Below, piece by piece: positions 32,053 to 43,104 of a stretch of 64,000 nucleotides of DNA. The notes under the pieces were generated by a model. It saw only the letters and a list, made by a program, of their open reading frames with translations, searched no databases and had not been told where the DNA came from. Location: the NCBI GenBank assembly GCA_905221615.1, contig CAJNDT010004668.1, positions 385,001-449,000 on the forward strand, written 5' to 3'. Each line of letters opens with the position of its first letter. Position 1 is the first letter of the stretch. This DNA comes from Symbiodinium sp. CCMP2592 (Eukaryota > Sar > Dinophyceae > Suessiales > Symbiodiniaceae). A program made the position numbers and the translations under genes.

Positions 32053-32143
32053 AACTTAACCCTGAAGAACCTACCTTTTTGAGGACTTGTATGAGGAAAT
32101 CATAATAAGGAGCCCGAAAAAGGCAGGCTATTCAGGGTTAAGG
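32053..32143. mobile_element. Family T fold-back element (T1)
   Basis: 91 bp, AACTTAACCCTGAAGAACC to 'ggctattcagggttaagg'. The flanks share TAAACCCT (32045-32052 and 32144-32151), an apparent 8-bp duplication. Because that word is the local telomere-like repeat, it could be coincidental. Confidence 0.78.
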
Positions 32144-32151
32144 TAAACCCT

Positions 32152-33165
32152 TCACCCCTAAACCCCCAAAACTCCTGGGCCCGAAACCGAAGCTCATCCG
32201 GTCCTGTACCGGAAACCGTCAAGTTTCAATCCAAGCCAAAGGAGCCTACCAGCGTGGTTCCGGCAACGGCTTGCGACGAGTCGTTGCAAGAGGAGGAGGA
32301 GGAGGAGGCCCAAATTTGGGTAGAATTTCAACGGTTCTCGCATGACCGATGGCTGAGAATGAGATAGTCACTTATGATTCAAAAACGAAGAGTACGATGC
32401 CGCTGATGACGATATTCTCGCATGTGCTGCATGCAGCGATGGAAAGGGTGGGGATGGCCAGCAATATTGCCATTGACGGGCGAACCAAAGCAGCAATCGA
32501 GTTCATGTACCATGGCTCCTCTGCACACAGCGCTGTATGATACGATTCCCTTGAAGCTCCGAGAATGAATGTGCGACTTCTTTACAGTAATTATAAAACC
32601 AAAGCTTAGGCCAACGAAGAGCCGTGTTGCACCTGAATCACCGTGACACGATGGCCATGGTTATCGCTTGCACCAGAACCCCTCGAAGAAGAAACAGACG
32701 ACGGTGCGTATCGTCATCGCGAGCATCGGCACCATTGGTCAGTACTGGTAGCTAGCCCGATAGAATCCTCACCTGCTCTGTTTGAAAGCGGATGGGCCAA
32801 GGCACCTGCAGAGGACACTCTAGTCTGGGTTCCTGTTAAGGAACTAAAATGGGGATCTACAGTAAATAATATGGTTTCCTTACTATGGTAACTTGAATTC
32901 AGCCCCTTAACAAGAGCCCACCAGTTCATGATGCCCTCCAATATCCGAAGCCAGTCAGTTTCAAGAAGCTTATAACGCCCTTCTACGACAAGATGCCTCA
33001 TATCTCAAATTAAGATTTTTATATTCACCCCCACCCATCCTCAAAAGCATTCCTTCTGCGGAAGTAAGAGAGGCCCTTAAAGCCTAAACTCTAAACCCTA
33101 CACCCTACTCCCTAAACCCTAAGCGGTGTGACATGGTTCAGCTGGGCGGGTGGCAAAAAAAGCTA
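32152..33165. other. Unassigned spacer
   Basis: Includes a short GGA run (32288-32308) and small frames at 32349-32540 and 32643-32891 that I do not recognise. Confidence 0.35.
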
Positions 33166-33170
33166 AACAT

Positions 33171-33275
33171 GGGAGTTTCCGAAAATGAGGGGTACCTTGT
33201 TTCTAAACCCTTTATAGAACCCTTAGAGATCCCTTAAAGGAGCCCTTAAAGGGTCCCCTATTTTTGGAGACTCCC
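33171..33275. mobile_element. Family A fold-back element (A6) with ACAT duplication
   Basis: 105 bp, GGGAGTTTCCGAAAATGAGG to 'ctatttttggagactccc'. Flanked by the non-palindromic direct repeat ACAT (33167-33170 and 33276-33279), which supports a 4-bp target duplication for this family. The usual core is replaced by 'tttatagaacccttagagat'. Confidence 0.9.
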
Positions 33276-33476
33276 ACATGCCAGGTAGCCGTGACCCCTT
33301 GTTGCGGCTCGGAGCCGGGCTCGGACTCCTTCCTCTCTGCCCCGGAAGCTTTGGAGCTCCAGGAAGCACCAGGAGACCCAAAAATATGGGAGCGAGGGAG
33401 GATCTTGAGGATCTAGGCCTTGGTCATACGAGGGTTTTGGGGTTTTACGGGTTTAGGGTTTAGGGTTGGAGTCAAT

Positions 33477-33588
33477 GTGGGGGCCTAAATAATATTTTTT
33501 CCGGGGGGGGGGGGTTCTCATTATTATACGTATAGTACAGTTTAATGGGCCCCGGAACCATACTCTAATTATTAAGGCCCGGCCCCAA
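33477..33588. mobile_element. Family G fold-back element
   Basis: 'gggggcctaaataatatttt' to 'ctctaattattaaggccc', with a run of 11 G near 33501-33513. Confidence 0.75.
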
Positions 33589-33589
33589 T

Positions 33590-35900
33590 ATTGGGCCATA
33601 TCGACATCTTCGTCTCTCTCTCTCCCTCGCCCTCTTCTTTGCTCCATGTCTCCGTGTGCTTTTTTTCTTTACGAACTTGGTTTGGTTTCTTCTGCCTCAA
33701 GCCACACAGCTCACAGTTTACAGTGCCAGAATACCAAGGCCAGATTCCCGGCGCTTCTTGTGGTCATAGACGCTTTTTCGGGTTTAGGGTTCATTATAGA
33801 AGCCTGCAGATTTGCGTGTATTACTTGTAGTACATACAACATTCCTCAGAAACGCGTTTGGATTAGTAAGGTCCCAACAGTAGGGTGGTTACAATCTTGG
33901 CGGCGATTTTGAAGAGGACTCCAATGTTGATGACATCTTATGGCTTCATATTCGTGGTATTCATGACGTCCTATGTCTTCATACATCGAGCAGGACATTC
34001 TTGCTTTGACTGGTTACTGCTTGTTTCACCTTTTGTCATGGAAAGGATTGGAGGAGCTTCCAAAGTTCCTGGAGCTGGGAAGCCAGCCGTGGTTCGGCAA
34101 GTCGATAGCAGGGTGTAGGGTTTAGGGTTTAGGGTAGGAGCTAGGGTTTCGAGGAGGCACTTTAGAGAGACCTCGTTCAAAAAAGGGTTGGGCTTAGGGT
34201 TGAGGGTCTAGGGTTTAGGGGAGGGCTTAGGGTTTAGGCTTCAGAGTAGCTGCTAGCAACAAGGGTAGGGCTTCGCCTGTGACTGACCTGACCTGGATGT
34301 GTGATGCAATGTTTCTGTAAAGGGCCTCCTCCACTCTCAATGGTGACTTGATTCATTCATGGTGATCGAACGGGTAGCTTCCGTGGAAGGCCTAGTATGG
34401 CATGTGAGTATGTTATCGCATTCTCCAGGTACCGCTTACGAACGGATCCTCTACTCCATTTGCCTCTAAGGTCGACCTGACCTCCGGCCACTTAACTAAA
34501 CTCGCTTTCTTCAAAGGCCTTAGTTTTAGAATCCACATGAGAATGTCTTCTCAGGTGGGAGTGTTTAATTGTCTTAACAGCTAGAAATCCTGGACCCTGA
34601 AACCCCAGACCCCAAACTGTGACAGGTGAAGTTTGTAAATATGTTTGGGTTCCCAATTCCAAGGTATGAGTTGCTTTGCGCGGCTCTGCCCTGCAAAGAG
34701 CTCTTTGCCCTCCGGCTGGTCTGCACGTCGGCCAAGATGGATACGAACCGGGAGATTGAGGACGGAGCTGGTGTTAAGTTCGTAGGCCCAAAGGCCACGT
34801 AGTGATTCTGTTCGGGGTGGCCGTGGGAAGATGACATGAATGGTTTCACTTGACAGTGAGTAGAGACGACTGGGGAACTGAAAATCAGCACTACCAAGTT
34901 GATGCGATGTTGCCCAGTGAATCAGGCATAGTGGCAAACAGAGCACGCTACGGCTTACCTGAGCGGCAGCCTATGCCTGCTTGGGCTTTGCACGGATGGT
35001 GATCACGACAGTTGGGCATCTGATGTCCTCACCACACTGCGCAATAAAAGAAAGACAAAAAGGACTGCACCGTTGGTGCGGACGCTAGGCCACAGGTGCC
35101 AAAACTAAAGTTCTGCACCCTTTGTCCTTGGGCCCTACAACACGGCTCAGTATGTGGTGTCGAATTAATGGGTCGTGCAGCAGGAGCTGCTGACGCATAC
35201 AGCGTTTTGTCGCGTGGACAGTTGCACTGGATGATAATCATCAAGAAGAAGGAGTTGACTGATGCAAACTCTGATGACGATGACGGATGACGATGATGGT
35301 GAGGATGCTGAAAAGGATGGTTTCTGTGTGTTCTGTGTGTATCCATGTCCAAGCCTTCTGTCACGGCCCCAAATGAACCCCCCCCGCCCAGAATATCAGC
35401 AAGACGAGGTAGCAAGTACTATCGTGCTGACAACTACAGTAGTGATACGAGCAGTATCTAACAAAGCAAGGATGTTCGTACTTCGTATATTGTCATTACT
35501 GTTGGTAATACTGCAAGAAAGAAAGAACACCGCGCGAGCACCGGCGCAGGTACGGCTCAAGTCCCTGTGGCTTGGGGCACGCGCTCGTGTGGAGTCACCA
35601 CCGGCCAGCTCGCTGCAGGGATTTTGCAGATGTTAGCTGGAGCGTTTGTAGCTTGTAGTGTCTTAGGGTTCAGGGTAGGTAGTGTCTGGTGGTTTAGGGT
35701 TTTGGGTGTTTGTGCTCTCGAGGTAATGCGGCACTTTCGCATGACACCTTGAAAATTCTTCGAGACCCTCAGCAGGAACGCTTGCCAAAGATGCTAGAGG
35801 TGTTGATGATTGTTAGAAGACTTCGCCAAACCCTAAACCCTAAACCCACTACTTTCAGTTGCCCTTCAGACCACAGTCAAAGTGCTCCAGTGCACCCGAG
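33590..35900. other. Long spacer without recognisable elements
   Basis: Telomere-like words at 34115-34260 and 35665-35710. Frames of 121 and 107 codons overlap on the minus strand at 34574-34946, and 128 and 124 codons on opposite strands at 35029-35636. None matches a family I know. This is the longest stretch lacking fold-back elements in the first half. Confidence 0.4.
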
Positions 35901-35960
35901 ACCTCGTCTGGCTTGACCAAGTTGCGAGAGCGTAAACCCACTAAACCCATAAAGTAAAAG

Positions 35961-36045
35961 CCAGAAAGTTGGAATATGACTATCCTAAACCCTTTATGGT
36001 AAATTATCAGGTATCCTACCCTGAAACCATATTCCAACTTTCTGG
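35961..36045. mobile_element. Fold-back element (family U)
   Basis: CCAGAAAGTTGGAATATG to CATATTCCAACTTTCTGG, perfect 18-bp arms, 85 bp overall. The centre contains 'ctaaaccctttatggt'. Single copy here. Confidence 0.85.
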
Positions 36046-36179
36046 ACTTCCCTTTAACCTATTGGCCCAGGCCAGCCCCACCCATGCTGAAGCCCGAGCT
36101 CCTTCGGTGGAAGAGACTCCGGTCAAGCTGAACATCTATGACGTGACCACGAATCCCACTGCAGCTTGGGCAATATAAG

Positions 36180-36955
36180 GGCTACAAATGACCCTGGAAT
36201 CCTATGCAGACTATTTCAAGCCCCTATCATTGGTTATGCTCAAGATAGATCTGGAGTTGTTGTTCCCTAAAGATGACTACGTTTACAGAAGTTGGTCAGA
36301 CTGAGTACGGTAGAAACCATGATTTCGCACAGCCCATAAACCCTCTACTGCCCTCCACCTGCAGAACCCCTTACCGGAATCCTCACAAGAATCCTTCGAG
36401 AAACCGCTGAAGTTTGCAACAAACTTCCTCCATTCAGGGTGTATAACATATAGGGGTCGCCATCTTCAGAATTCGACTAGGGGGTTGGGGTGCAGTGCAT
36501 GTTTTGTGGGGGGTGCATCATAATACATGGTTGCATGTTACGGTATATCAAGGGCTATTGTGAGGAATTTTCATACCTTCATAAGACGTTCATGTTTGCT
36601 ACAAGCCAGTCATAGAGTCATAATCATGAATGTGGGTTCCGACTCAACAGACTGTGCAGTCGTCTGGGAATGCAACTGCTAGGATCGCAAGCTTGAGCCG
36701 TATTGTCGGGTTCGTGAAAGGGACATGCAACTGTTGGAAGCGATGTGTGCTTTGCGCCTAGATCGTCTCGCCATCCCTAGGTGCAGTGGATCAACAGCCT
36801 CTTTGCCAACCAGTACTCGCCAGTGAAGTTTGGCAGCTCGACATGGGTCTTCATATTTCTTCTGGTGTCTCCGTGTGTCTCCTACACTTGATTGCTAATC
36901 GCCTGGGCTCATGGTTCACAATACTCCATGCCAGGGTCGCAAGACATGAGTTCCG
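36180..36955. other. Unassigned spacer
   Basis: No element recognised. A readable but unrecognised stretch lies at about 36680-36800 on plus. Confidence 0.3.
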
Positions 36956-36958
36956 GCT

Positions 36959-37817
36959 TTGATGTGCTGCAAAGGCCCGATAAACCTAGAGTTGGAAAAC
37001 GGACAGATGACCTGTGAGATGGGAAAGCTAAATGCTTGCGCAGGATTGCTGTTGACCCGGCGAGCCCGAGTGCCTAAGAGCTGCTGCTCACAGGTGGCAT
37101 CTTCCATGTGGGCGTGCAGATCGGTTCGAGGGAGCGGCGTGGCTTCAACGAGATTCGATCGGCAAATAACATCGTCGCAACTTGTTCCCCCTTCTGCAGG
37201 TTACACCAGTCCATGCCAAGCTACACTTTTGTGTCCACATGCTGCGGAGGATGTTTTGCGCCTCCAAATCCTACACCTCACGAAAAGAAAGGTTCGTTGT
37301 CCTGCTTCCTGCTTTGCTTCCTCCAGGTGGGCATTTGGCTACAAGCCCTCCGGCACCGGCGTCTTCTGGACTGGGTCTGCCCGCAAATCACCCGAGGGGC
37401 ATGACAGAAAGTGTAATCGCCAACCTTCACAAGCTTGGTTACTATACAGGCCTGCATTACTCTTTCGGGGGCTCCTTATTGTACTTATGGTAAAATGCGC
37501 CGCAAAATACCACACTCTAATTATTAAGGCCTCTATCTCACACTTGGTTAATCTGCGCATTGTATGCCGGGTCACAGACGAATCAAGCCTGGCCCCATGC
37601 CCGCTACCTGCCAAGTCCCGCGGTGATTCCTGACAGGACTCCACCCCTGTTTCCTGGACAGCACCACTTTCGTGAGACGATCGATATGCAGCCTGGCATG
37701 CTACAGCTACTACTCGATGCCTGTAGTCGGTTCGCTGTGAACTTAGCCATTCCCGGCAGACGCAAAGATGGCCACAGAGCAAGAGCGAGAGAGAGGGAGA
37801 GAGAGAGAGAGAGATAG
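36959..37817 (+). pseudogene. Possible decayed retrotransposon integrase-like frame, split by a G element
   Basis: The longest non-repetitive open frame in the window (224 codons, 36959-37633) starts here. A family G element with an 8-bp TSD sits at 37442-37542. Element plus one TSD is 109 bp (3n+1). Downstream of it a second frame (37560-37817) contains 'ETIDM' and 'LLLDACSRFAV', about 35 residues, reminiscent of the integrase core pattern in which a catalytic Asp is followed by a '(V/L)D..SRF' strand. That second frame is exactly the phase that would follow the first if the insertion were absent. The second catalytic Asp and Glu, a zinc-binding domain and a polymerase were not found, and the frame ends in a GA repeat. 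It could be chance. Weak support only. Confidence 0.22.
37442..37542. mobile_element. Family G fold-back element with 8-bp TSD
   Basis: 101 bp, 'ctatacaggcctgcattact' to 'ctaattattaaggcctctat'. Direct repeats CTTGGTTA at 37434-37441 and 37543-37550 are perfect, giving the best evidence for the G target duplication length. Confidence 0.82.
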
Positions 37818-37818
37818 A
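37778..37818. repeat. (GA)n microsatellite
   Basis: Imperfect GAGA/GCGA run; a weaker one follows at 37906-37938. Confidence 0.9.
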
Positions 37819-37939
37819 GAAACACATGTTGAAAGCCTAGGACGCCTCGTTTTGGTCGACAAACCATCCAACGGTTCGCAAGACGAGACGGCCCAGCCCC
37901 CAACAAGGAGAGAGACAGCTAGCGAGACAGAGAGAGAGG

Positions 37940-39145
37940 GGAACACCAGCCGTGGTTCAAAGCTTCACCGGACCGGTGGTCCTGTATGAAGCGAAACTTA
38001 GCTTCGGGGTGATGCAATCTGCCTGCCCCTTGCCTCGCTCGTGCTCGGCCACTGGGCCGTTTCTCTTGGCTTGTTGGGAGACGATGCTCCGCAGAGTCTA
38101 GACTATGCAGTCGAACAGGGCCAGGCCTTCAGTACGTCTGCAAATGGCATCAGACTGCCATGCTGATGCTTGTCGTGTGACGTGTGCCAAGTCGATCGAA
38201 CAGCCGGGTGAATTGTACTTTCAGGACGTTTTGGTTTTTGCAGGGTGTGGTTACACCTGCTTGCTTGTTGTTTGTTAAAGAATGGTATCATAATTCATTT
38301 CTCACCCGCGAACACTCCGGCAGCCCGGCGCACCTTGACCGAAATCGAGCGAAGGCCACCTACGACGCTGTCTCGTACGGAGATTGCGGAGGTCATGACA
38401 AGTTTGGCCTCTTTGCAGATGTCAGCTGTGGTAGTTCTAAGGATGAGCCTCAAGGCAAGCATGAGCCAATAGCCTTTTATCCTGTTGCCCTACTCCTCGG
38501 CATTGCCATCTTTCGTCTTGTCGCCATGTCTCAATGAAGAAAGGCGATGAAGAAAGGCGATAGCGAGTAAGGGTAAGGACAATGATTCGCCGGCATGGTT
38601 TGAGAGATCCCCGATGCCAGAAAACTGCTGAAAAACCCAAGCGAGCATTGATCAAGAGGATAAGTGCAGGGGTTGATTAAGAGTTTTGGAAGCTCGGAAA
38701 TTCAACACCCTGTAGTTCTTTCGTTCGCCGGGGTCGGTTTGTTACTCGATATAGTAACGAACAACCTCAAGCCCTGGTAGCAGTTCAGGCACATTTCTGA
38801 CACACATCTGGTTCTAGAAATACGATCGTGCACATGACAGCGCGATTTGCCGATCTGTGAGAACGAAAGCCACAACACTTCCAGCAGCAGTGGTCAAAGT
38901 TTGCGGTCCAATGTCGTGGCATTAGCAGTAAGTGGTAGCAGTGGTAGCAGGTGTAGTGATAGTCGTAGCACTACTAATTAGTTCGATGACGATGGCCACG
39001 GCTGTTGCTACTAATCGCGCTGCTCACCCAGCCTGCGTGCAAGGAAATCAAGTGGAGTGGGCCAAGCTACAACGTCTTCCGACGAAACTGCTGCCACTTT
39101 GCTGACGAGGCAGAGCCGATTCGGGTGTGATTTTGCCTGGCAAAC
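37940..39145. other. Unassigned spacer
   Basis: A 117-codon frame at 38184-38537 (plus) and a 75-codon frame in another phase overlap; neither is recognisable. A short GTAGCA patch lies at 38928-38965. Confidence 0.35.
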
Positions 39146-39152
39146 GCCCATA

Positions 39153-39266
39153 ATGTAGGTAGTAGGAACCTGATTAAGAAACCTTGGGCCTTTACTCGGG
39201 TTCCTTATATAAATCCTCATAAATTGGGGGTTATAGGGCCAAGGTTCCTTAATCAGGTTCCTGCAT
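39153..39266. mobile_element. Family C fold-back element (C3)
   Basis: 114 bp, flanked by TA at 39151-39152 and 39267-39268. The left end carries a 7-bp duplication ('gtaggtagtagg') absent from the right. TIR 'aacctgattaagaaacctt'. Confidence 0.87.
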
Positions 39267-39269
39267 TAC

Positions 39270-40355
39270 TCGATGTGTTTAGGGTTTGGGGTGCAGGGAA
39301 TGCTTGGGTCGGAAGCAAGACGCAAATCCGGAGCAGTTTATGAAGTGTCTTGTCCAGGTGTGCGAGATTCTCGGTGTTGGCAACATCCCAGAGTGGACCT
39401 ACCGCCACTTGGGCATCAGACTGGCTCAGCTGTTCTCCAAAGGTTTCTGTTACGTTCCTGCTTGAGCAAACGATTATCTTCGACAGGGGGAACCCTAATG
39501 CCCACGAACATCCTTGCGTAACCCTATCGGAATCTCGTCCAGAAAGCTTTGAGTCCGTCAAAACAAAATACCAACAATTCCTAAACTTAAACCCTAAGCC
39601 ACAAGATTCTAGAAGAGCGCGGTTGAAGAAAGCCTTGATCATCCTGGATCAGACTCCAAGCAGAAAGGCCTCGCCAACATCGGCAGCACTGCGGCCGAGG
39701 ATGGTTCCACGAGTTTAAACGCTTGGAGGGTTTGCGTCTCAAGAGTTTAGGCTTGATAGGGGTTTCCTACACCTACTAAACCCTACTCTTTTGTAGGTTC
39801 TCATTGCAAACCCAAATATGGGACGTGTAGGGACCCTACAAAACAGTAGGTTTTGGAAGGTTACGGTTGGGTCTTCAAGAGTTCCGGCGCATGTCTTGTC
39901 GCAAGACTCAGGCGATGAATTTGCTGGTTTTGGGTATAGGGTTTAGGGTGGTTCTGAGTACAGGGTATAGGGCAGGCACGAGTCCTTCGTCTTTGCTGTC
40001 GGCATTCGTGAGAGTCGAGTGGTAAACGGGTGTTTGCACTGTGGCAAGAACGAACAGGTTGGCCGCGGAGGGACTTTCTTGGCACTCCAGTTTGAAGCAC
40101 GGACCCTACCTGACTCCAAACCTCCAAGTCCCCAACCCTAATAGGAGGAGCCCTATAAGCATCCCTTGTAAGGCCTTTCCATTAATTACAACTTCTTGTC
40201 ACACCCTCATCGGAGGTTCATGTTTGCAACCTACTTCCCGGTACCTCCACTGAAGTTCCATAACCCGTGCCACGCACGACAAGCGCGCAAAAAGGATCGG
40301 TTGAATTGGGATGTTCAAGATAAGGACCTGACTCTGCACATTCTATACCACGGCC
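39270..40355. other. Unassigned spacer
   Basis: A possible decayed fold-back at 39765-39860 ('cctacacctactaaaccctac' region opposite 'gtagggaccctacaaaac'). Overlapping frames on both strands at 39253-39718 are unrecognised. Confidence 0.35.
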
Positions 40356-40360
40356 TTACC

Positions 40361-40539
40361 ATACTTAGAGGCCCAAGGGACTTAGTTATAAGTACCCCAA
40401 ATAACAAAACCCTACTTACAACCGACTTACTGATGCCGGGGCCCCAAGGTACAGTAAGTAGAGCCCTTATAGAATCCTTACAGAAACCCTCAAAGGAACC
40501 CCCCAAAAGAATCCTTAAGTCCCCTGGACCTCTAAGTAT
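40361..40539. mobile_element. Family K element with expanded interior (K4)
   Basis: Arms ATACTTAGAGGCCCAAGGGA and its complement enclose about 130 bp, including a second inner inverted word pair around 40437-40462 and 'cagaaaccctcaaaggaacc'. Confidence 0.75.
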
Positions 40540-40866
40540 TATCACGCTAGTTTTGAGTTCGGGGAGGCCACGGAGTTGTGGTGTCTGGTTTGAGGTTGAG
40601 GATCTGGTCTCTCTTGAGGCGTTGAGGTGCAGCTGAGCATGTGGGTCTTGAGCTGGAGACTTCAGACGTCTAGGGCTTGACGATTGGAGCGATTTTCTGG
40701 GGCTTCTTTGGGGTTTAGGGTATTAACAACGGTAGGCTCTTGATACAATGAGAGGTGTATGGCCCCCAGGCATTAGGCATGCAGGTGATCCGGGTGCTGG
40801 ATGCGCCTGGCCTGCTGCCCTTGAGCTACAGCCCCATGGCTTGATCGCGAATTTGTTGCAGAACCC

Positions 40867-40967
40867 AGAGACCCCAATATCGTTTACTGGAATACTGCCG
40901 AAAATCTAGTAGGATCCTGAATAGTATTTACAGAATATTCCTTAATCGTACGGGTATTGGAGTCTCT
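40867..40967. mobile_element. Family I fold-back element (I4)
   Basis: 'agagaccccaatatcgttta' to 'cgtacgggtattggagtctct', core 'ctagtaggatcctgaatag'. Confidence 0.8.
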
Positions 40968-40969
40968 AA

Positions 40970-41940
40970 GAACATGTAAGATCCCGGGGTATAGCTTGAG
41001 AAGCCATGTTTATGCCTCGTAAGAGTCTGGAGAAGCGAGTGTCAGTGTGCGTCTTTGACCGATTGTAACTTATGTACTGGCGACGTCCATTGGCTTGGCC
41101 TCCCGATAATACCCTTTTGCCCTTGCTCTTGTTGCGTTCCCTTGTTTCCAACCAAATGGCACGTAGGAAACAGGTTACCTGCATTTTTAGAATCTGTTGT
41201 TTTCAGCAGACTCCTTTGCTTTTTCAGAAAATTTTTCATGCCAGCTAAGCAGTCGACACCCACGCGTATTCCACGACAGAATTCTCCATCTGGGGGCTAT
41301 GGGGGGACCTAGTTGTGTGCTACGCAAATCATGGTTTGGTCTCGGAGATCTGGAGCGACTGGGTGAGGTTTGTATAGGCCAGTATTGTCCGGAAGTTCAA
41401 GCTTCGTGCCACGACGAGAAGCTTGGGTGAGTCTGCCTAGTCGTAGAATTGAAGGTGTTCTGTTCTGCGTTCACCTCCTCACCACGTGTCTATCTCGCTG
41501 AACGCTGACCCCTGAACTCTAAACCCAAGCCCTGAGTAAGCTCCGAAACAATAAATTCAAGAACCCTCTGCTCTTTGACCCCAGGCCCGATACTGAGACC
41601 AAGGTCATGCTAACACAGCTCCGCCTGCTGTAGCAGCATCGCGGGCTGCAGCCAGGAAGGGGCTCGCTGGTTCAGGCGTTTAAAGGGTTTTGGGTTTAGG
41701 TAGACCCTGAACCCTAAACCGTGGAGTCCAGTAGCCAAAAGGGGTGGCTTGGTTCGAAGAGCTGGGACTGCTTAGAGCTTAGCAAACTGCGCGGGCTTAG
41801 GGATTTTCGACAATCAATGGAGCCTTTCAATCGTCCCTAGATCCCCCAACTGCCGTCTATTATGCCTTGAATCCCCACTCTTAAGGGCCATAAGGGCTCT
41901 GTTGAAGGGTACTTGGGGTGTTTTGGTCACGCCGATGCAG
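40970..41940. other. Unassigned spacer
   Basis: No element recognised; a short telomere-like patch lies at 41680-41722. No gene supported. Confidence 0.35.
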
Positions 41941-41947
41941 CAGCTAA

Positions 41948-42722
41948 TATAGGGGCCTTAATTGGCTTTGAAAATTGAAAATTAAATTATCAATACCATT
42001 TTGGGGGTTCCGTATTATTATGATGTCCCGGTCCTGTTAACGTTATTATCTTGGGAAATAATAAATAATGGGATTATTTTGAGATTGCAGATGGAATCGA
42101 GGCACTCAGGCAATCAAACAAGCAATGGGAAAGCAATGGAAAAATATGGGATTGGAATCCCGTGGCATTTTGACTTCAATGTTTCTCCGATTTGGTTCCC
42201 GTGCGGCCCGATCCATCTCATGTTTTTCCCATATTTGGTTCCATTTCTTTTCCATTTTTGGTTCCATTATTTTTCCATTATTTTCAATTTTTTTGATTTT
42301 TCCCAAATGCTTCAGGGAATTTGTGTTTTTCTAGGATGGAGGCCACCTGGGACAGGGCCCAAATCCCACCCCCACGCAACGGAACAAAAATGGTAAAAGA
42401 AGCAAACTCAGAATGCTGGTCCAGGGTGGTCCTTTATTGAACCTGTCGCCCCTGATGCCCTGGCCCTGGCAGTTTGTGTTTGTTTGCGTTTGATTTATTT
42501 TTGATGTTTTTCCATGTTTGGCTTCGTTTTTTTGTTGTTTCTTCCATTCCCTGTGTCGGTCCTGGTCTCTTGTTTTGATTTTTGGTTCCATTATTTGTTC
42601 ATTCCTTTTCCATTTTTATTGTTCGTGGTTTTCATAGAGTTATCAGGCGAGGGGCCATCTTAACCGTATTAATTACAGTATAGTTTACCCCAAGCCCTAT
42701 TCTAATTATCAAGGCCCATATA
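41948..42722. mobile_element. Family G element interrupted by element X
   Basis: The left part (41948-42017, 'ataggggccttaattggc' to 'ttgggggttccgtatta') and right part (42672-42722, 'attacagtatagtttacc' to 'attatcaaggcccatata') join into a normal G element once 42018-42671 (X plus one TSD) is set aside. Confidence 0.9.
42018..42663. mobile_element. Family X element, copy 2 (646 bp, 8-bp TSD)
   Basis: Begins TTATGATGTCCCGG and ends GGGGCCATCTTAA as copy 1. Flanked by the perfect direct repeat CCGTATTA (42010-42017 and 42664-42671), which is sequence of the host G element. Clearly alignable with 20539-21229 throughout; 45 bp shorter through small deletions, mostly in T-rich stretches. Confidence 0.95.
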
Positions 42723-42772
42723 GTAGATTTTCTTTCCAGACGGGCTACCTGCTGGTTAATCTTGTAGTATCG

Positions 42773-42901
42773 TTAAGGGAGGGGGGTCCAAGGGGGGTAT
42801 ATAGCCTAGTGATCCCTAATTCCCCCTAGTACTCCCTAAGGTTCCCTTACAGTCCCCTGAGGATTCCTTATACCCTCCCCCCTTGAACCACCCTCCCTTA
42901 A
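42773..42901. mobile_element. Fold-back element with G-rich arms (family N)
   Basis: TTAAGGGAGGGGGGTCCAAG then GGGGGGTATA at the left; 'taccctccccccttgaacca' then 'ccctcccttaa' at the right. The interior has a run of 'ccctaa/ccctag' words. About 129 bp. Confidence 0.82.
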
Positions 42902-42933
42902 GGATCCTATAATAATCTGAGCCTTACGCACAC

Positions 42934-42949
42934 AGAAACTCCCATGTCA
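42934..42949. mobile_element. Solo right tip of family A
   Basis: 'agaaactccc' followed by ATGT, with no left arm. Lies 45 bp before A7. Confidence 0.4.
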
Positions 42950-42993
42950 GGAAGTCAAAGGCGCTCCCGAGTCTCGGGTGCTTTGATACACAT

Positions 42994-43100
42994 GGGGGTT
43001 TCCGCAAATATGGGACCCTAATATAGGACCGTAAAACTGTAGGATCCATATTAATTATAAGGACCCCAAATAAAGGTACCCCTAATCTTCGGAAATTCCC
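42994..43100. mobile_element. Family A fold-back element (A7) with ACAT duplication
   Basis: 107 bp, GGGGGTTTCCGCAAATATGG to 'ctaatcttcggaaattccc', flanked by ACAT (42990-42993 and 43101-43104). Core 'gtaggatccatattaatta'. Confidence 0.9.
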
Positions 43101-43104
43101 ACAT

